A stretch of 64,000 nt of DNA, from the NCBI GenBank assembly GCA_013350335.1, contig CM023538.1, positions 51,635,269-51,699,268 on the forward strand, read 5' to 3'. The translations under genes were made by a program, and so were the position numbers. Of this stretch, positions 35,211-47,322 are shown piece after piece. A model generated the notes under the pieces. It searched no databases and was not told the origin of the DNA. It saw nothing but the letters and a program-made list of their open reading frames with translations. Origin of the DNA: Chimonanthus salicifolius (Eukaryota; Streptophyta; Magnoliopsida; Laurales; Calycanthaceae). Position 1 is the first letter of the stretch; every line of letters begins with the position of its first letter.

Positions 35211-38200
35211 CTAGTACACAGGATCAGCTAACTCGACCTCAGTCTCTTCTTCTGGAATGGGGAACGATAAAAATGGCTTTAATCGTTGCCCATTAACTTT
35301 GAATGTACGACCACTCGTAGGATGCCTGATCTCTACTGCCCCATATGGGAATACGGATGAAACAATGAATGGACCTATCCATTTGGACCTTAACTTCCCA
35401 GGAAAAAGATGCATCCTTGACTCGTACAACAAGACCTTCTGACCAACTGTAAAAGATTTTCTCAATATGTGTTTATCATGAAACACTTTCATCCGGTCTT
35501 TGTACCTTTTAGCCGTGTCATAGGCTTCATTTCGTAATTCCTCCAGCTCAACAAGCTGAAGTTTCCGATGTTGTCCAGCAGAGTCTAGAGCAAAATTGAA
35601 ATTTTTGATTGCCCAATAGGCTTTGTGCTCTAACTCGACCGGAAGATGACATGCCTTACCATAAACCAGACGGTAGGGTGACATTCCTATAGGCGTTTGG
35701 AAAGCTGTACGGTATGCCCATAGTGCGTCAATGAGTCTGGAAGACCAATCTTTCCGACTTGGATTGATTGTCTTCTCGAGAATACGCTTAATCTCTCTAT
35801 TCGAAATTTCCACTTGGCCACTTGTTTGTGGGTGATAAGGAGTAGCCACTTTTTGCGTCACCCCGTATGATTTTAACAAATTAGCAAATGGGCGGTTGCA
35901 AAAGTGTTTACCCCCATCACTAATGATGGTTCGTGGAATTCCAAATCGAGAGAAAACGTTTTCTTTAATGAAGCGAAGGACAACCTTGTGATCATTGGTT
36001 TTGCAAGCCACCGCTTCGACCCATTTTGACACATAGTTAACCCCTATAAGGATATATTGATTGCCGAAAGAATTAGGAAATGGTCCCATGAAATCGATGC
36101 CCCAAACATCAAAAAGCTCAATGGTTAGGATGGGGTTTAAAGGCATCATATTTCTACGAGAGATACTTCTCAATCTTTGACACCTATTACACGAGACACA
36201 GAAAGTGTGGGTGTCTCGAAACATGGAGGGCCAATAAAATCCACACTGCAAAATTTTTGCAGTTGTCTTTCTTGTACTAAAATGCCCTCCACAGGCTTGG
36301 TTATGGCAGAAACTTATGACACGACTTTGTTCTTCTTCTGGGACACACCGACGAATGATTTGGTCCGCACAGTCTTTAAACAGATAAGGGTCATCCCAAA
36401 TAAAACTTTTGACCTGGACCAGAAACTTAGACCTATCTTGCTTAGTCCAATGCGGGGGCATTTGACTAGTAACAAGATAGTTCACAATATCGGCAAACCA
36501 TGGTACTTGGGACACTGACATGAGTTGCTCATCAGGGAATGACTCAGTGATAGGATGGGTCTCATCAGTGAACTCAGTTATCAATCTAGATAAGTGGTTT
36601 GCTACTACATTCTCGGAACCTTTCTTGTCCCGGATTTCCATATCAAACTCTTGTAGTAGCAATATCCATCGGATCAGGCGAGACTTAGCATCTTTCTTAG
36701 AAAGGAGATACTTAAGTGCTGCATGATCAGAATAGATAATGACTTTCGAACCCACTAAGTAGGATCGAAACTTATCTAATGCAAAAATGACAGCTAACAA
36801 CTCTTTTTCCGTGGTGGAATAATGGAGTTGAGCGTCATTGAGAGTTTTGCTAGCATAGTAGATAACATGAGGCAACCGATTTAACCTTTGTCCTAAAACG
36901 GCTCCGACTGCATAATCGGAGGCATCGCATATAATTTCGAAGGGGACAGACCAAACAGGTGGCTGTATTATCGGAGCGGAGGTCAGAGCGGTTTTCAATT
37001 TTTCAAAGGCTTGAATGCACTCATCATCAAAATCAAAATTAGCATCCTTTGCCAAGAGTTTACAGAGAGGTTTTGAAACTTTACTGAAATCTTTTATAAA
37101 CCTTCTGTAAAAACCAGCATGACCTAAGAATGACCTGATCTCTCTAACGGTTTGGGGTCTTGGTAAATTAGAGATCAGGTTGACCTTTGCCTTGTCCACT
37201 TCGATACCCTTTTCGGAAATAATGTGCCCTAGTACTATGCCATTTTTCACCATAAAGTGACATTTTTCCCAATTCAATACCAGGTTCTTTTCTTTGCACC
37301 TGATTAGCACAAGGGTTAGATGGTGCAGGCACTGGTCAAAAGTGGACCCAAATACAGAGAAGTCATCCATGAAGACTTCTAGGAAACGTTCGACCATATC
37401 GGAGAAAATACTGATCATGCACCGTTGAAAAGTGGCTGGTGCATTGCACAATCCGAATGGCATACGACGATATGCGAACGTACCGAATGGACATGTAAAG
37501 GTGGTCTTCTCCTGATCCTCAGGAGCAACGTAGATCTGGTTATAGCCGGAATAACCATCAAGGAAGCAATAAAATGCATGACCGGCTAACCGCTCAAGCA
37601 TCTGATCGATGAACGGAAGAGGAAAATGGTCCTTTCGAGTAACAGTTTTTAGCTTACGGTAGTCAATGCAAACTCTCCAACCCGTTTGGATGCGGGTTGG
37701 CACCAACTCATTATCCTGATTTTTTACTACCGTAACACCCGATTTCTTAGGTACAACCTGTATCGGACTCACCCATTTACTATCGGAGATCGGGTAGATA
37801 ATACCCGTCTCGAGAAGTTTTAAAATCTCGGCTCGTACCACATCCTGCATTGTCGGATTTAGCCGCCTCTGTGGTTCTCTGGATGTCTTGGAATTTTCTT
37901 CCAAGTGAATTTTATGCATGACCACAGATGGGCTAATTCCTTTGAGATCAGCAATGGACCATCCAATAGCTTCACGGTGATCTCTTAAAATAGCAAGGAG
38001 TTTAGACTCCTGCTCAGAAGTTAAATCGGAAGCTATGATCACAGGTAATGTTTCTGATGGTCCAAGATAAGAATATTTCAATGTCTCAGGAAGTGGCTTA
38101 AGCTCTAACTTTGGTGGCTTCTCGATAGAGGGAATCAGTACAGATTGATTAATAGGGAGAGGTTCAAATTTGGAGAACCTTCGCACATATGGAGATGCGT

Positions 38201-39203
38201 CAAATATTTCGTTCACTTCTTGTTTACCATCTTCATTGAAGTCTGTGCCAAAAGTGGACAGAGTCTTCTCAAATGGGTCATCACAAATGAAGTGAAGGAA
38301 GGACTCTTGAACAGAACTCTGAATCATGTTAACCTCATATGGATCGTCTGTGCAAAAAGGTTGTCGACATAGGCCAAACACATTGAGTTCTGTCGTCAGA
38401 TCTCTAAATGACAACTTAAGCATACCATTTTGGCAATTGATAACAGCTTTCGCAGTGGCAAAAAATGGTCGTCCTAAAATAACCGAAATGTGCCCACTTT
38501 CGTTCTGAACTGGTTGTGTATCCAGCACAACAAAATCGACAGGAAAGTAGAATTTGTCTACTTTCACCAGAACGTCTTCTATCACACCCCTTGGAATTTT
38601 TACAGAGCGGTCAGCTAACTGTAGTGTGATAGGAGTGGGCTTAAGCTCTCCCAGCCCCAACTGCTCATAAACGGAGTATGGCAGTAGGCTAACACTAGCT
38701 CCCAAATCTAATAAGGCCCTTTCAACTTCATATGTGCCAATGGTGCATGCAATGGTTGGGCACCCAGGGTCCTTATGTTTAATTGGGAACGGTTGTTGGA
38801 GAAGAGCACTTGCATTTTCTGCTAGAAATGCCTTTACGGGAACATTAGTTTTCCGTTTTGCCGTACAAAGGTCTTTAAGAAACTTAGCGTACGAGGGTAT
38901 CTGATTGATGGCATCTAGTAGAGGAATATTGATATTGACATTTTTGAAAACCTCTAATATGTCACCATAAGGTACCCCTTGCTTGGTGATGAGCCTCTGA
39001 GGGTACGGAGCCCTAGGTACGTAAGTTTTTTTAGCAGATGGATCCGGTTCGTTTAGGACTGGGGATGAACTAGATGGGTCATCCTGATGCTTGGAATGAC
39101 CAGTGGCCTGGTCTTCCGGTTGCGGAGGTAATTTCACTTTATTATCTACCTGTCTTCCGGATCTCAAGGCAATAATGGAGTTAGCGTCTTCTGGATTAGA
39201 CAA
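35211..39203 (-). CDS. Athila-type Pol polyprotein (PR-RT-RH-INT)
   Basis: A 1330-residue open frame. The protease active site is DLGAS (residues 166-170), with ILGRPFF near 242-248. The reverse transcriptase has the [10 protein letters not shown] block (Asp549) and catalytic FMDD (611-614). RNase H has Asp760, Glu801 and Asp826, but the fourth position reads ANHLSR (Asn869), where the family normally has Asp. Integrase has the HHCC finger (His967, His974, Cys1005, Cys1008), DDE residues Asp1037, Asp1096 and Glu1132, and a basic C-terminal part with RSKWIGPF. It makes and integrates the DNA copy of the element. The first ATG at 39203 is only the start after a stop: in this group gag and pol are normally continuous, and the same frame continues upstream into gag with two stops (39288, 39528). 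Despite the open frame this copy is probably inactive. Confidence 0.95.
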   Translation of the reverse strand: MSNPEDANSIIALRSGRQVDNKVKLPPQPEDQATGHSKHQDDPSSSSPVLNEPDPSAKKTYVPRAPYPQRLITKQGVPYGDILEVFKNVNINIPLLDAINQIPSYAKFLKDLCTAKRKTNVPVKAFLAENASALLQQPFPIKHKDPGCPTIACTIGTYEVERALLDLGASVSLLPYSVYEQLGLGELKPTPITLQLADRSVKIPRGVIEDVLVKVDKFYFPVDFVVLDTQPVQNESGHISVILGRPFFATAKAVINCQNGMLKLSFRDLTTELNVFGLCRQPFCTDDPYEVNMIQSSVQESFLHFICDDPFEKTLSTFGTDFNEDGKQEVNEIFDASPYVRRFSKFEPLPINQSVLIPSIEKPPKLELKPLPETLKYSYLGPSETLPVIIASDLTSEQESKLLAILRDHREAIGWSIADLKGISPSVVMHKIHLEENSKTSREPQRRLNPTMQDVVRAEILKLLETGIIYPISDSKWVSPIQVVPKKSGVTVVKNQDNELVPTRIQTGWRVCIDYRKLKTVTRKDHFPLPFIDQMLERLAGHAFYCFLDGYSGYNQIYVAPEDQEKTTFTCPFGTFAYRRMPFGLCNAPATFQRCMISIFSDMVERFLEVFMDDFSVFGSTFDQCLHHLTLVLIRCKEKNLVLNWEKCHFMVKNGIVLGHIISEKGIEVDKAKVNLISNLPRPQTVREIRSFLGHAGFYRRFIKDFSKVSKPLCKLLAKDANFDFDDECIQAFEKLKTALTSAPIIQPPVWSVPFEIICDASDYAVGAVLGQRLNRLPHVIYYASKTLNDAQLHYSTTEKELLAVIFALDKFRSYLVGSKVIIYSDHAALKYLLSKKDAKSRLIRWILLLQEFDMEIRDKKGSENVVANHLSRLITEFTDETHPITESFPDEQLMSVSQVPWFADIVNYLVTSQMPPHWTKQDRSKFLVQVKSFIWDDPYLFKDCADQIIRRCVPEEEQSRVISFCHNQACGGHFSTRKTTAKILQCGFYWPSMFRDTHTFCVSCNRCQRLRSISRRNMMPLNPILTIELFDVWGIDFMGPFPNSFGNQYILIGVNYVSKWVEAVACKTNDHKVVLRFIKENVFSRFGIPRTIISDGGKHFCNRPFANLLKSYGVTQKVATPYHPQTSGQVEISNREIKRILEKTINPSRKDWSSRLIDALWAYRTAFQTPIGMSPYRLVYGKACHLPVELEHKAYWAIKNFNFALDSAGQHRKLQLVELEELRNEAYDTAKRYKDRMKVFHDKHILRKSFTVGQKVLLYESRMHLFPGKLRSKWIGPFIVSSVFPYGAVEIRHPTSGRTFKVNGQRLKPFLSFPIPEEETEVELADPVY

Positions 39204-40657
39204 TGAAACTTCATTTTGGCCCTTAGGGTTCGGGATAGGCTGACTTGAAAATTTACCTTTCTCCCTATCTCCTATTACAGTGGCTAATTACCCAAGCTGT
39301 GTCTCAAGCTTGTGCATAGCCTGTTGGGTAGACTGCATGACCTGTTGCAACGTATCCTCGAGAGAGGGCTTACGTTGTTGAGATGGACCAGATTGATAAG
39401 ACTGATTTGACTGGGCTGGATGATTTTGAGATTGATGGAATGGTTGGTTCTGAGGTGGTTGGTATGGTGGATTTTGATATGGTGGACCTTGATATTGAGG
39501 GGGTCCTTGACCTACAGGAGGTTGGTTCTAGCGCCAAGAAAAATTGGGATGATTCCGCCAATTAGGATTGTATGTGGCAGAGAAAGGGGTTCCCTGCTGT
39601 CTTCCAAAATTATTGAGTGCGTTGGCCTGTTCGGTTGAGCACTCAGTGTTAGGTCCAAAGGAATGACAGTTTTGGGCAGTGTGTCCTAAGTTAGAACACA
39701 TTGCGCAAACCTCTACATTCAATCCTACTGTTGGGTTCATCGCCTGGGTCATCGCTAACGTACGATTTTCTTTGTTAAGTTTGCGATTGCAAGCTTAACA
39801 TCAAAGTCGGTACTAACTTCGTATAAACCTCCTCTTTTTGAGGTTTGGACTGAATTATCCCTTTTGGAGAAGTCCCATCGCTGAGAACTTACTGCCAAGG
39901 TTTCTAAGAAATTCCATCCATTGGTTGCAGTTAGCATAAAAAATTCCCCACCCTTCATAGACTCGACCATTGTGCGGTTTGAGATGGTTAAACCATCATA
40001 AAAGAATTGCACGAGTCTACCCATTTCAAATCCGTGGTGGGGACATTTATTCAACGTATCTTTGAATCTTTCCCATGATTCATAGAATTGTTCACCCTCT
40101 TTCTGATTAAAATTTGAAATTTCTTTCTTGAGGGCGTTAGTTTTAGATACAGGGAAAAATTTATTCAAAAATTTGTTGGCTAACAGATCCCAAGTTGTGA
40201 TGGAATTTGGAGGTAGAGAATTTAGCCAAGATTTCACTTTTTCTTTAAGAGAAAAAGGAAATAATCGAAGTTAGATGGATTCATCAGAGATGCCTTGAAG
40301 TCTGATGGTAGCGCAGATTTCTAAAAATTCTTTGATGTGTAGGTAAGGATCCTCATGATCAAAACCATGGAAAGTGGGTAGAAGATGTAATAGGGCTGGT
40401 TTGAGTTCAAAGGCTGCATTAGTTGGTGGGACAACTATGCTTGATGGTGTATTGGGAGTGACTGCTGAAAAATAATCTTGGAGGGTTCTCTCTTCGATTC
40501 TTTCTTCGGCCATTTTGGGTGATGGTGGTGGTGATGGAGTTGGATTGTCTATGACTGAGATAGACTGAGCTCCGGACACAATGATCGGTAAATCGACAGA
40601 AGATTTGACTCGAACTAAACGGTTGTGTGAATCACGATACCAATATTTCATACACAA
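39204..40657 (-). pseudogene. Athila-type gag, broken by stops and a frameshift
   Basis: The N-terminal part (40271-40657) includes HLLPTFHGFDHEDPYLHIKE. The next part (39755-40237) has the retrotransposon gag core (AWLN/SWLNSLPPNSI, then FLNKFFPVSKT and EGEQFYESWERFK). A further part (39528-39752) has a CCHC zinc knuckle, CAMCSNLGHTAQNC, followed by a Gln/Pro-rich tail. Breaks: an in-frame stop at 40271-40273, a stop at 39755-39757 plus frame change just below it, and in-frame stops at 39528-39530 and 39288-39290. The last two read TAG and TAA where Gln would suit the context. Gag would form the particle and bind RNA; this copy cannot make it intact. Confidence 0.85.
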
Positions 40658-41583
40658 TCAAGCTCATTCATGTTCATCCAAATTCACACAAGAAGAATGC
40701 CTAAATCTAAATTTGAATTGCAATAATGCAATCAAAATTTTTTATTGGGACCCTAAGGATTGTTTCTAGACTGCTCCTACTTTTCTCTCCAAATAATCTA
40801 AGTCTCCGGTGAGAGCTTAACCACAATCATGGCCAGGTAAGTTCCCAGGTAAGTGGAGGAGCACACGGCATCTTCTTAAGTTTCCAACTTATCCTTAGGC
40901 TCTTTACACCTTGGTGACAGAACTAATCCTAGACACCATGATTGAAGATAAAATATTCACCGGTTACAAAAATTAATTTAGATTAAAAAGGTTCCTATTG
41001 AGCATGAAACCCTAAATTCTAGCCTAATGGTTCCTTAATTGATTTTATTAGGGAAGTGCATGAACCAATTTTACTATTCTTATTTTTCTAAGTATTGTGA
41101 TAATGCAATCCTAGATTACCATACAACATTCAAATCAATATACAAACATTAATAAAACAATCTAAACTAATGCATGAATACTAACAACCTAAATGCATGG
41201 ACAGATTAAATGCAAATAAAAAAAAAATAACACCCTAAATAAATCTATATGAATGCATGAGATAAATAAAAAATTAAAAAACTCACCTTAGCCTTTTATG
41301 CGTATTTTCAGCATTTTTTTTTTTGTTTAAGCGCGCATTTTTAAGCTTTGCGAAACGTTTAGCCTTTTGTGCATATCCCCATCGATTTTTAAGCGCAGCG
41401 TAAATAAAATTCCTGCAAAACAGACAATAAAAAGCTTTGGTGAAGATTCTAATTCAAATAAAAATAAATAAATAAATAAATGAATAAGTTAGATGAAATT
41501 CTAAATTAAGACATATCTGCAGTATTAGATTTATTTTCAAAAATCACATAATTTAATAGCAAACAATTTTTATTTCGAGATTT
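40658..41583 (-). other. Untranslated leader of the Athila-type element
   Basis: About 0.9 kb between primer site and gag, without a recognisable reading frame. An A-rich stretch and TAAATAAA-type repeats occur near 41219 and 41460-41480. Confidence 0.7.
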
Positions 41584-41600
41584 CCCCGGCAACGGCGCCA
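41584..41600 (-). promoter_or_regulatory. Primer binding site, tRNA-Asp type
   Basis: The minus strand reads TGGCGCCGTTGCCGGGG six bases inside the 5' LTR end (which finishes CATCA on that strand). This is complementary to the 3' end of plant tRNA-Asp, the primer used by Athila-type elements. Confidence 0.9.
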
Positions 41601-41606
41601 AAAACT

Positions 41607-44600
41607 TGATGTGAAATTTTAAATTACTCGCAAGCGTACGAACCGATTTATAGTATAGAGTATGAGTGCGAGGTCGTACCCAAGGGAAATCTACAAAATA
41701 TATGTACGAAATAAAAAATCGCACTATTTAAAAATGATGTGATTTAAGTAAATAATTTTCTAAAACATTTAGTTATAATCTTAATTTAAAAAAAATGAAT
41801 AGTTTTGATGAATTTTTGAGAAAAAGAAAAAAAAAAAATCAAGAATAAATTTTTTTTACATAATCTACAATGGAATCGGGTCAAACATCGACGCGGCATA
41901 TTATCCAATTTAAAAATAATAAAATCACGGCCTAGACTATGAAATGTTCTAGAGTTATAAAATATAATTCAAATTTATTTTCTATTAGAATTTTTATGTC
42001 ATCCTTTAAATCAGATTTTTTTTCAATTCAAGCCTTAGGCTTGAGCGGGTTTTATACTTGTGTTTCCCCAAATCTAAAACAACTGTTCTTGATAAGAACC
42101 TTAGATTGGAAAGACGGCAAGTCCCACTGATCCTAATAGGGGTTCTACTTTCCTTAAAAAAAAATCTAAAATAGTTTCTTACATAATATTCATAAAAAGA
42201 ATTAAAAATAAAATACAAATCATCACTATTAATATTTTAATAACTGGGAACATCATAAATCTAAACAACTGCCATGAATTTTTATTAATAAATTGGAAAT
42301 GAATTACAATTCTTTTTGAACTTGACATAAAAATAAAAATAAAAATAAAATAACTTACAAGAAATTATTTATTTTTTTCTCTTCTGTCTTTTGGTCGTCC
42401 AGTTTCAGTCCCTTCGATGTCTAGCCCCGTTCAACCTTCAACGGACCCGAAGCCTTGAATTTATAGGAGAAAAGGGATAAGATAGGGGGTCCTTCAAACT
42501 CAGCCGGGATAAGAGACCCGTTCAAATTTAAACTCAGCCGGGATACAAGGATCGGCTACTCTTATCTTTCCTTTCTTATCTTCTTTTTGAACCCAGCTGC
42601 TTATCTTATTTTTCTATTTCAATTTTGAAAACCAAGCTCCCAACGACGGATGATTCTTATCCATTTTTATCCTCATCTCTTCTACCTTTGCCAGATTTGC
42701 TCTGTTTTTGGTTCAAAATACTTCCTCATCCTCATCCTCTTTGCTTATCTTATCCTTCTTCTACTTATTCAAATTTGAAACCAGCTGCTACATGGCAGCT
42801 GGTTTACGGCTCAGCACAGCATCTGCATTTCGATTCCTTCTGTTTATCCCAGCTAAACATCAAATTCTTCTTTATCCTCTGATCTTCCTTTCTCAGTTTC
42901 AATCGGCTAATCTTATCCTTATCTTATATTCCTTCTTTGCTTCACGCCTCTATCTTCTTTGGATTGGATAACCATATCTCCCTTTGGCTGTCGTTCTCTC
43001 TCTTTCTTATCTCCTTTCAACTGACTCTTCTCTCTTCCTGGCTGAGAGATAGAACCCAAGACCAATTAGAAGATCTTCCGCCTTCAACCTCTGCAACTGC
43101 CGATATCTCTAGATCTGGATCTGTGCTTGCTGCTACTGTCTTCTGTTTTCAGCTGCACTGCCGTGTTCACTGTCGGCTGCTGCCTGCTCGGCTGCTGCTC
43201 TCAGCTGGCTGTTGTTTATCAGCCGGCTGCGATGGAACCTTGCTGCAGCTTTGCTTCAGCCAGCTGCTTTGCTCGGACTGCCATCTTTCTCGGCTGCTGC
43301 CTGCTGTGTTTCGCTGTGTGTCGCCGCTGGCTGCTCGGGCGGCTGTTGCTGCTCTGCCTTTGCTCGGGCTGGTGCTACTGGCTGCCGTTGCCCGTGCTGC
43401 TGTGGCTGTTGGTTGCAGCTGCAGCTGCATCTCAGCTGCTCTGTTCGTTTTTAGCTGTCCTCTTCGACTGCTCTCTGTTCGGACTGCTCAGACTTCCCAG
43501 CTGGAGACGGTTTGCTTGGCTTTCATTGCTGAGATCGCTGCTGTCCGTGTGCCGCCGCTGGCTGCTGCTGTACTTCTTCCTTTCCTCTGCTCTGTTCATC
43601 TTCTTCTCAGCAGGTGGCTGCCGTGTATGGCTGCCCAGCCTCTCTGCTGGTTGCCGCTTTCATGGCTGATTGCATCTCAGCTGGCTGCTGATTGCTCGGC
43701 ATCTGATATCACAGCCGCTGTCGTTGCTCTGCCTCTGTTCTCTGTCTATCTGAGCTGCTTGCTTGCTCGCCTGCATGCTCGGCTGCCTTTCTTCTCTTTT
43801 TCGGTTCAGCTGCTGGTGTCTTCCCATGTGCGCCGCCGCTGCTGTTCATGCCTTCAGCTGCCCTCTTCGGCTGGTTGCCACTGCCGCTGCTCTGCTTCAG
43901 CCCGGATTGGCTGCTCTCAGCTGACTGCCTGCTTTGGTTGCCGCTGTGCATGGCTGCCAGTCGGCTGCTCTCCTTCTTCTCTGCTTTCTTCCCTTGCCTT
44001 CAGCCGGTTGCTGTCTGCTGTGCACCGCTGCCTTCTGTTTCAGCCGGCTGCTGCTTTGCATCGCTGCAATCTGCCAGCAGTAGACTGTTTATGGCTGCCC
44101 TTCATGGCAGCTGGTCTCAGCTCTGCTGTTTGCAGTGCTGGCTGCTTTGTACCAGCCGGCTGCCTTTCTCAACTCGGGCGCTGTTGTCCACCGTTAGAAA
44201 CAGGCCCAGAGGACCCGGCCATGCTGCCTTCTGATGACTCCTGTAAACAGAGAAGGGAAAAAAATAGAAAAGAAAAGAAAAGAAGAAAAATGGAAATAGT
44301 TTCTTTCGGACTTTTCCTTCAGTGCCGGGCACCCGATCGACAGTAAATGAGACTCTGACTTTCACTCAAAATTTGGATAATAAAATTTTAATTACACGAG
44401 TGTAGAAAGTTATAGGTTCTGAGAACCAACTGGTTTAACCAATTTGACCTGACCATTTTGAAATTGACGTCGACCGTATTTTTGACTTTTTATCATTTTT
44501 ATTTTTATTTTCTTTTCTTTTTTTATATTTCTCAAAATAAACTATAAAAACTAAAAACAACCCTAAACATATCTAATATTTATAAAATAAGGACTAATTA

Positions 44601-44644
44601 ATCTAATATTAAAGGGTAAAATTGTAATTTTACGGTGTTCATCA
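41607..44644 (-). repeat. 5' LTR of the Athila-type element
   Basis: A 3038-bp partner of the left LTR, with the same ends. A 469-codon plus-strand frame (42937-44346) spans its GCTG-rich core. It is antisense to the element, Ala/Leu/Cys-rich, and broken in the sister LTR by the 17-bp indel, so it is not called a gene. Confidence 0.95.
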
Positions 44645-44649
44645 GTGAG

Positions 44650-46341
44650 GTAATTTAAAGACTCGTTATTTAAATCTTTGTGGTTTTATTCAAGAAGATA
44701 TGAATGTAGATACGGTGGATGGAATATGTAAATGTGTGTTCAAAGGTTCATATTTTAAAGCAGAAATTTTTTCAAATGTCCCATTCACACTGAAATTTTT
44801 GTAGAAAGTTTCCCGTTCTTTGGAGAACAATTATTGAAAAAAAAAAAAAGTATTCTAGGCCATTCTTAGTAACTTGTTCAGAGGATTGTGGCTTGACACT
44901 TGAGCCTGACTTCTCTTCCACCCAACAAAAAACCCATCCACTGCACAAATTGTACCAATGAGGGTTGTGGCATGTGACATGAGTTGCATGTAGCATATTG
45001 TTATTTTATGTCCTTCATATGATTGTCTCACAACCTTTAAATTAAAAAAAAAAATTTTTGATTTTTGAAAATTTTATCATTTTTTCATAATTTTTTTTTT
45101 GTATTTTTCATTGTTAATAATAGAACAATGGCAGTCAAAATATTTTCATCCAAGTAAATAATCATAAAATCTTATTTTTAATTTTTAGTTATCTTTAAAT
45201 ATTTTTTTTTCATAATTTTTAATTGTTGATATGAAAAAATAGAGTAAAATCTACCAAACTCATTTCTTTCATTTATATTTTTTCCTATTCTAAGATTTTT
45301 CATAAAATTTCCTTAATTTGAGTTCATAATTAGCCAAACCCTTCCAATTCACCAATCCATTCTTAAAATCACTTTTCTAATTTTGTTTGCTTGTATATAA
45401 ATTTTACATTTTTATTACTAATCCTCAAAATAACAACGATTGTAATAGCCAATAATTTAGGTTCATTTCATAGTGAACTAAAACTCGCTTTATATATATT
45501 TATATCCTTCTAATGTATATATATAAATTTTAAAGAGACCAGATTATCTATCTATCAAATGAATGTTAAGTGTTCGATCACTGAACAATTGTAATTTATT
45601 TCCATCATGTTGACAACTAAAAAATGCGTTATTCTTAAAAAAGCTAAAAATGGGAAAAAGAATCTAAAATGGGATTTAATGAGTTGAAAGGTTTACTTCA
45701 AATTTTTTTTTTTTTGAATTTACGTGTCGGAAACCGCGGGATACCCAGCGTAAAACCCCCACAGGTGAGCCCATTATATATTAGAATCTAATGTATATAA
45801 AAAATTGTGAATAAAGGAAAAAATTTCTCAATAAAAATTTGATCAGGGCTACTTGTGCAAAGCACGAGATGTATGCAGAGACCGTAGAAGATAAATATCA
45901 AACAAATCTTGACCATTCATTTAATCTACTGTGGAGATGAGTCATCGATCAAAATAAGGATAATAAGTAGAATAATATAAAATTAAAATTCTAAAATAAT
46001 AAAATCATCCGTGAAACATTAATAGAATTAGAATATTACCAAGCAATGTCTTCTCCTAAAAATAGATTAACGATGCACCAAACTTGAAAAAAAAAATATA
46101 GATCAGACTGTAATTATATAAATTTGAAAGCATAAAGGACCAGGTCAGATTTGTCTGTGACTCCTTTTAAATGGGTGATAATAATGCATGATTCTGAATA
46201 ATTTTCTTATTTTGAATTTCTTATTTTCTAAATACTTGCCAAACATTTATTTATTTTTTAATTATTAAATTTGTATTTTTCTTAAAGTGTTAAAGGTAAA
46301 ACCATTAAATTGCATTAAAAGTGCTAAAACATGGATTCTTC
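44650..46341. other. AT-rich noncoding stretch
   Basis: No gene or clear element recognised. It contains homopolymer runs (44837-44848, 45700-45715) and short weak ORFs. Confidence 0.55.
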
Positions 46342-46632
46342 TAGGGCTGCAACTCGGGTCGGGTTTTGGCCCAACCCGCATGACCCGACCGAGAAACCAT
46401 GCGGGTCGGGTCGAGACTTTCGGGCCAGCGGGTCGGGTCGGGTTGATAAGATAAAAACCCACATGAAATTCGGGTTAACCCGACCTGACCTTACCCAATC
46501 CGATCTAACCAGGCTAAAATTAGGCTAAAATGGGTTTATAATGAGGGTCGGGACAGAATTCGGGTTAGACTTCGGGTCGGGTCGGGTTGGGTTTTAAGAA
46601 ACCCAGCCCGCCCGACCCGAGTTGCAACCCTA
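46342..46632. mobile_element. hAT-like MITE rich in GGGTCGGGT
   Basis: A 291-bp element with inverted ends TAGGGCTGCAACTCGGGTCG and CGACCCGAGTTGCAACCCTA. Flanking octamers are GATTCTTC (46334-46341) and GTTTCTTC (46633-46640), 7 of 8 identical. Eight-bp duplications and TAGGGNTGNAA-type ends are typical of hAT elements. The interior alternates GGGTCGGGT and ACCCGACC blocks, giving strong fold-back potential. No transposase. Confidence 0.85.
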
Positions 46633-46640
46633 GTTTCTTC

Positions 46641-47319
46641 AATAGCAGTAAAGCCCTTGTAAGTCTCACGGATTTAGTTTTAATTTACTTTTAGTTTATT
46701 GATTTAATGGTGATGTTAGTAAATTCTTCTTTCTTTTTGATAGATATAATTGGAATTAATAGATGCTTCAAACAAAATTGTGTTATGTAAAAACTTTTCA
46801 TCAATTGGATTTAGAAATTTGAAAATTTTGGGTAAAAATTCAGCCATTACAATATATCCTTCTATTCTATCTAATTATCTATATATAAATTATAAAGAAA
46901 AATGAATCTTAACCGTTGGATCATAGAACAATTGTAATGTAAGTTGAGTTTTAGTCTATTTTAAAGATTTAGTTCAACTTTATTATATTATTTAAAAATA
47001 AAGAAAATTCGTGCAAAATTTGACAAAAAATAACAAAGTAGATTTTATGATTAGATTTTTTATTTTGAAGGTTACAACTGAGATTCTTTTATCTAAAAAT
47101 AGAAAATAGTATATAAAATTTTGTAAAATAAATAAAATTATTCTCTATAAAATTTTGAACAATGTTTCTCACACGGTGGGAGTGCTTCCTAATAATCTAT
47201 ATAAAAAAGAATAGTTTATGTTTTCGTCAAATGAATCTTGAGCATTCCATCATTGAAAATTTGTGATTTACTCCTACAGAGTTGCAGACTAGTAGGATAA
47301 AACACCCTCACTCAATCAC
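46641..47319. other. AT-rich noncoding stretch
   Basis: No gene or element recognised. Confidence 0.5.
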
Positions 47320-47322
47320 TTA

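Larger units (their letters stand above)
29655..44644 (-). mobile_element. Full-length Athila-type Ty3/Gypsy retrotransposon
   Basis: A 14,990-bp element with two LTRs (29655-32686 and 41607-44644) and a perfect GTGAG target duplication (29650-29654 and 44645-44649). The LTRs start TGATGTGAAA and end GTGTTCATCA. Coding is on the minus strand, so the right LTR is the 5' LTR. Order from the 5' LTR: tRNA-Asp-like primer site, about 0.9 kb leader, gag (broken), pol (protease, reverse transcriptase, RNase H, integrase), about 2.5 kb without a clear gene where Athila elements can carry an env-like ORF, purine tract, 3' [12 protein letters not shown] in the reverse transcriptase and the primer site point to Athila. 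By eye the LTRs differ at about 22 sites plus three indels, suggesting a young insertion. Confidence 0.95.

Noticed and set aside
36177..38508. Plus-strand ORFs of 60-113 codons across pol
   Set aside because: Antisense shadows of the 1330-codon pol frame.
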